From an uncultured Ignavibacteria bacterium (GTDB lineage: Bacteria > Bacteroidota > Ignavibacteria > Tepidaquicellales > Tepidaquicellaceae), in contig CALJIG010000025.1 of NCBI GenBank assembly GCA_937974175.1, positions 36,074 through 100,073 of the forward strand: a DNA stretch of 64,000 nt, in the 5' to 3' direction. The notes under the pieces are model-generated. The model was not told where the DNA came from. It saw only the letters and a list, made by a program, of their open reading frames with translations, and ran no database searches. This document shows positions 62,575 through 64,000 of the stretch, one piece after another. Each line of letters starts with the position of its first letter. Positions within the stretch are counted from its first letter, which is position 1. The position numbers and the translations under genes were made by a program.

Positions 62575-62595
62575 CCGCAGACTTAAAGTCTGCGG
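62575..62595 (-). terminator. Hairpin between tuf and rpsJ
   Basis: ccgcagact (62575-62583) pairs with agtctgcgg (62587-62595), 3-base loop; on the minus strand it is followed by TTTTATTTT. Confidence 0.85.
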
Positions 62596-62622
62596 CTGAT
62601 TTTATCTGATTACTGTGTAATT

Positions 62623-63855
62623 TTATTCGAGAATTTTTGTAACAACACCTGCACCTACTGTACGTCCGCCTTCTCTGATAGCGAACTTCAATCCGTCTTC
62701 CATAGCGATTGGTGAAATTAACTCAATTGTTAATTTATCCATGTTATCACCGGGCATAACCATCTGTACATTTTCAGGTAAGTGAACTACACCTGTTACG
62801 TCAGTAGTTCTGAAATAGAACTGAGGTCTGTAGTTTGTTGAGAAAGGAGTGTGTCTTCCACCTTCTTCTTTCGACAATACGTAAACCTGAGCTTCGAATT
62901 TTTTGTGTGGAGTAATAGAACCTGTTTTAGCAAGAACCATTCCTCTTTCGATTTCATTCTTATCTACACCTCTTAGTAAAAGTCCGCAATTGAAACCTGC
63001 TGTAGCAACGTCCAATTCTTTATTGAACATTTCTGCTCCTGTTACAACTGTTTTTTTCTTTGCACCAAGACCGATCAATTCAACTTCTTCACCAACTTTT
63101 ACTTTACCTCTTTCAATTCTACCTGTTGCTACTGTACCTCTACCTGTGATAGAGAATACGTCTTCAACCGGCATCAAGAATTCTTTATCAACGTCTCTTT
63201 GCGGCTCAGGAATGTAGCTGTCAACAGCGTCCATTAAATCGAAGATAGGTTTGTATCTTTCGTCATCTAATGGTGCATCTGATACACCGGCTTCCATAGC
63301 TTTTAAAGCAGAACCTCTGATGATTGGAACATCGTCACCAGGATATCCGTTTGCTGTCATGATGTCTCTTAATTCTGATTCAACAACTTCTAATAATAAT
63401 TCAGCGTCTTCTTCTGTTTTTTCTTGTTCTCTGATTATATCAACTTTATTTAAGAATACAACAAGTGCAGGTACACCTACTTGTCTTGCAAGTAAGATAT
63501 GCTCTCTTGTTTGCGGCATAGCACCGTCAGTTGCAGCAACTACTAATATAGCGCCGTCCATCTGAGCAGCACCTGTGATCATGTTCTTAATATAGTCAGC
63601 GTGACCCGGACAATCTACGTGTGCGTAGTGTCTTTTTTCTGTTTGATATTCTACGTGAGCTGTTGCAATCGTAATCCCTCTTGCTTTTTCTTCCGGAGCT
63701 TTATCAATTTCGTCAAATTTCTTAATTTTGCCACCGAATTTCTTCGAAAGCGTCATTGTTATTGCAGCGGTCAAAGTGGTCTTACCATGGTCAACGTGAC
63801 CGATTGTACCTATATTGACGTGCGGCTTGGATATATCAAATTTCTCTTTAGCCAT
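62623..63855 (-). CDS. tuf: Elongation factor Tu
   Basis: 410 aa, slightly long. G1 GHVDHGKT, G3 DCPGHADY and G4 NKVD are intact. Two small insertions relative to E. coli are visible: an acidic one after the NKVD motif (REQEKTEEDAE) and one near SDAPLDDERYK. Domain 2 and 3 motifs (GRGTVATGRIERG; LREGGRTVGAG-like IREGGRTVGAGVVTKI) are normal. The AAAGGAG site (63864-63870) sits about 8 bases upstream. It delivers aminoacyl-tRNA to the ribosome. Confidence 0.98.
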   Translation of the reverse strand: MAKEKFDISKPHVNIGTIGHVDHGKTTLTAAITMTLSKKFGGKIKKFDEIDKAPEEKARGITIATAHVEYQTEKRHYAHVDCPGHADYIKNMITGAAQMDGAILVVAATDGAMPQTREHILLARQVGVPALVVFLNKVDIIREQEKTEEDAELLLEVVESELRDIMTANGYPGDDVPIIRGSALKAMEAGVSDAPLDDERYKPIFDLMDAVDSYIPEPQRDVDKEFLMPVEDVFSITGRGTVATGRIERGKVKVGEEVELIGLGAKKKTVVTGAEMFNKELDVATAGFNCGLLLRGVDKNEIERGMVLAKTGSITPHKKFEAQVYVLSKEEGGRHTPFSTNYRPQFYFRTTDVTGVVHLPENVQMVMPGDNMDKLTIELISPIAMEDGLKFAIREGGRTVGAGVVTKILE

Positions 63856-63863
63856 TTTATAAT

Positions 63864-63870
63864 TTCTCCT
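63864..63870 (-). promoter_or_regulatory. Shine-Dalgarno site of tuf
   Basis: On the minus strand AAAGGAG precedes the ATG at a normal distance, one of the few strong sites in the window, consistent with very high expression. Confidence 0.75.
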
Positions 63871-63953
63871 TTAATGAGATTTTTTGTTTTAATAAATAAT
63901 TTTATGTGTCCAATAGGAATATTTTCATATTCCGGAAGATTCTTTTAAAAATG

Positions 63954-64000
63954 TGGGTCAGGGAGGAATTGAACCTCTTGCCTTGGCGCTTTCAGCGCCA
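63954..64000 (-). tRNA. tRNA-Phe (anticodon GAA), 3' part only
   Basis: The minus strand shows the anticodon stem TGGCG/CGCCA with loop CTGAAAG (anticodon GAA), the T loop TTCAATT and the 3' acceptor strand CTGACCC with discriminator A. The 5' half is outside the window. CCA is not encoded. One mismatch (A-C) closes the T stem. Confidence 0.85.

Noticed and set aside
63916..63933. Small inverted repeat (ggaatat/atattcc) between tRNA-Phe and tuf as a terminator
   Set aside because: Only 7 bp with a 4-base loop and no U run; it may be an RNA processing site but there is not enough to list it.

Overview
The window is AT-rich and looks like a chromosome segment from the Bacteroidota/Chlorobi side of the tree, most likely an Ignavibacteria-like organism. 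The reasons, all read from the sequence, are these. Four secreted proteins end in a type IX secretion (T9SS) sorting domain with the NYPNPFNP signature. Several upstream regions carry the Bacteroidota promoter form TTTG, 19-21 bases, TAnnTTTG. The principal sigma factor is short (285 aa). There are PorV/PorQ-like outer-membrane proteins, membrane-bound SpoIIE-type phosphatases and a DUF2795 protein. Few genes have a clear Shine-Dalgarno site. The species assignment is inference.

Layout. 1-4671: two tandem membrane-anchored GAF/SpoIIE phosphatases, the first cut by the window edge. 4702-6805: purB and lexA, convergent across a heptanucleotide repeat array. 6806-7630: a gene-free, highly structured repeat region that includes a 104-base sequence able to fold into a near-perfect four-way junction. 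7631-12437: four tandem PorV/PorQ-like barrel genes. 12562-18826: a TetR-controlled exporter operon (membrane fusion lipoprotein, two ABC ATPases, two ABC-2 permeases, acetyltransferase) resembling E. coli ybiH-ybhGFSR with ybhF split in two. 19152-20629: hpf and hprK. 20699-24769: a peptide-type ABC importer without its ATPases. 24937-28487: a DUF2795 protein, an Omp85 protein and the DNA polymerase III delta' subunit. 28491-35178: an Ig-like lipoprotein, a very large NtrY-like kinase, a DUF4783 protein and a ferritin-like DUF2202 protein, all on the minus strand. 35583-41623: a heavy-metal RND efflux locus in which the inner-membrane pump and the outer-membrane channel form one 1447-aa polypeptide.

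41655-56749 is an accessory, surface-oriented region: tRNA-Arg, two LRR proteins, two paralogous cytoplasmic helical proteins of unknown function, four T9SS cargo proteins, three twin-arginine-type tail-collar proteins and a small beta-rich secreted protein. Two nearly identical 57-base palindromes sit between convergent pairs here.

56825-64000 returns to housekeeping genes on the minus strand: tuf, rpsJ, rplC, rplD and rplW. The S10 operon then does not continue into rplB. It runs instead into a small unknown ORF, a PIN-domain nuclease and the principal sigma factor, followed by an Nmad2 (nucleotide-modification-associated) gene bracketed by identical 38-base terminator-like repeats, then ddl. 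The strongest leads for something new are the four-way-junction element, the Nmad2 insertion, the PIN/sigma arrangement in the ribosomal operon, and the duplicated helical-protein/secreted-protein modules.
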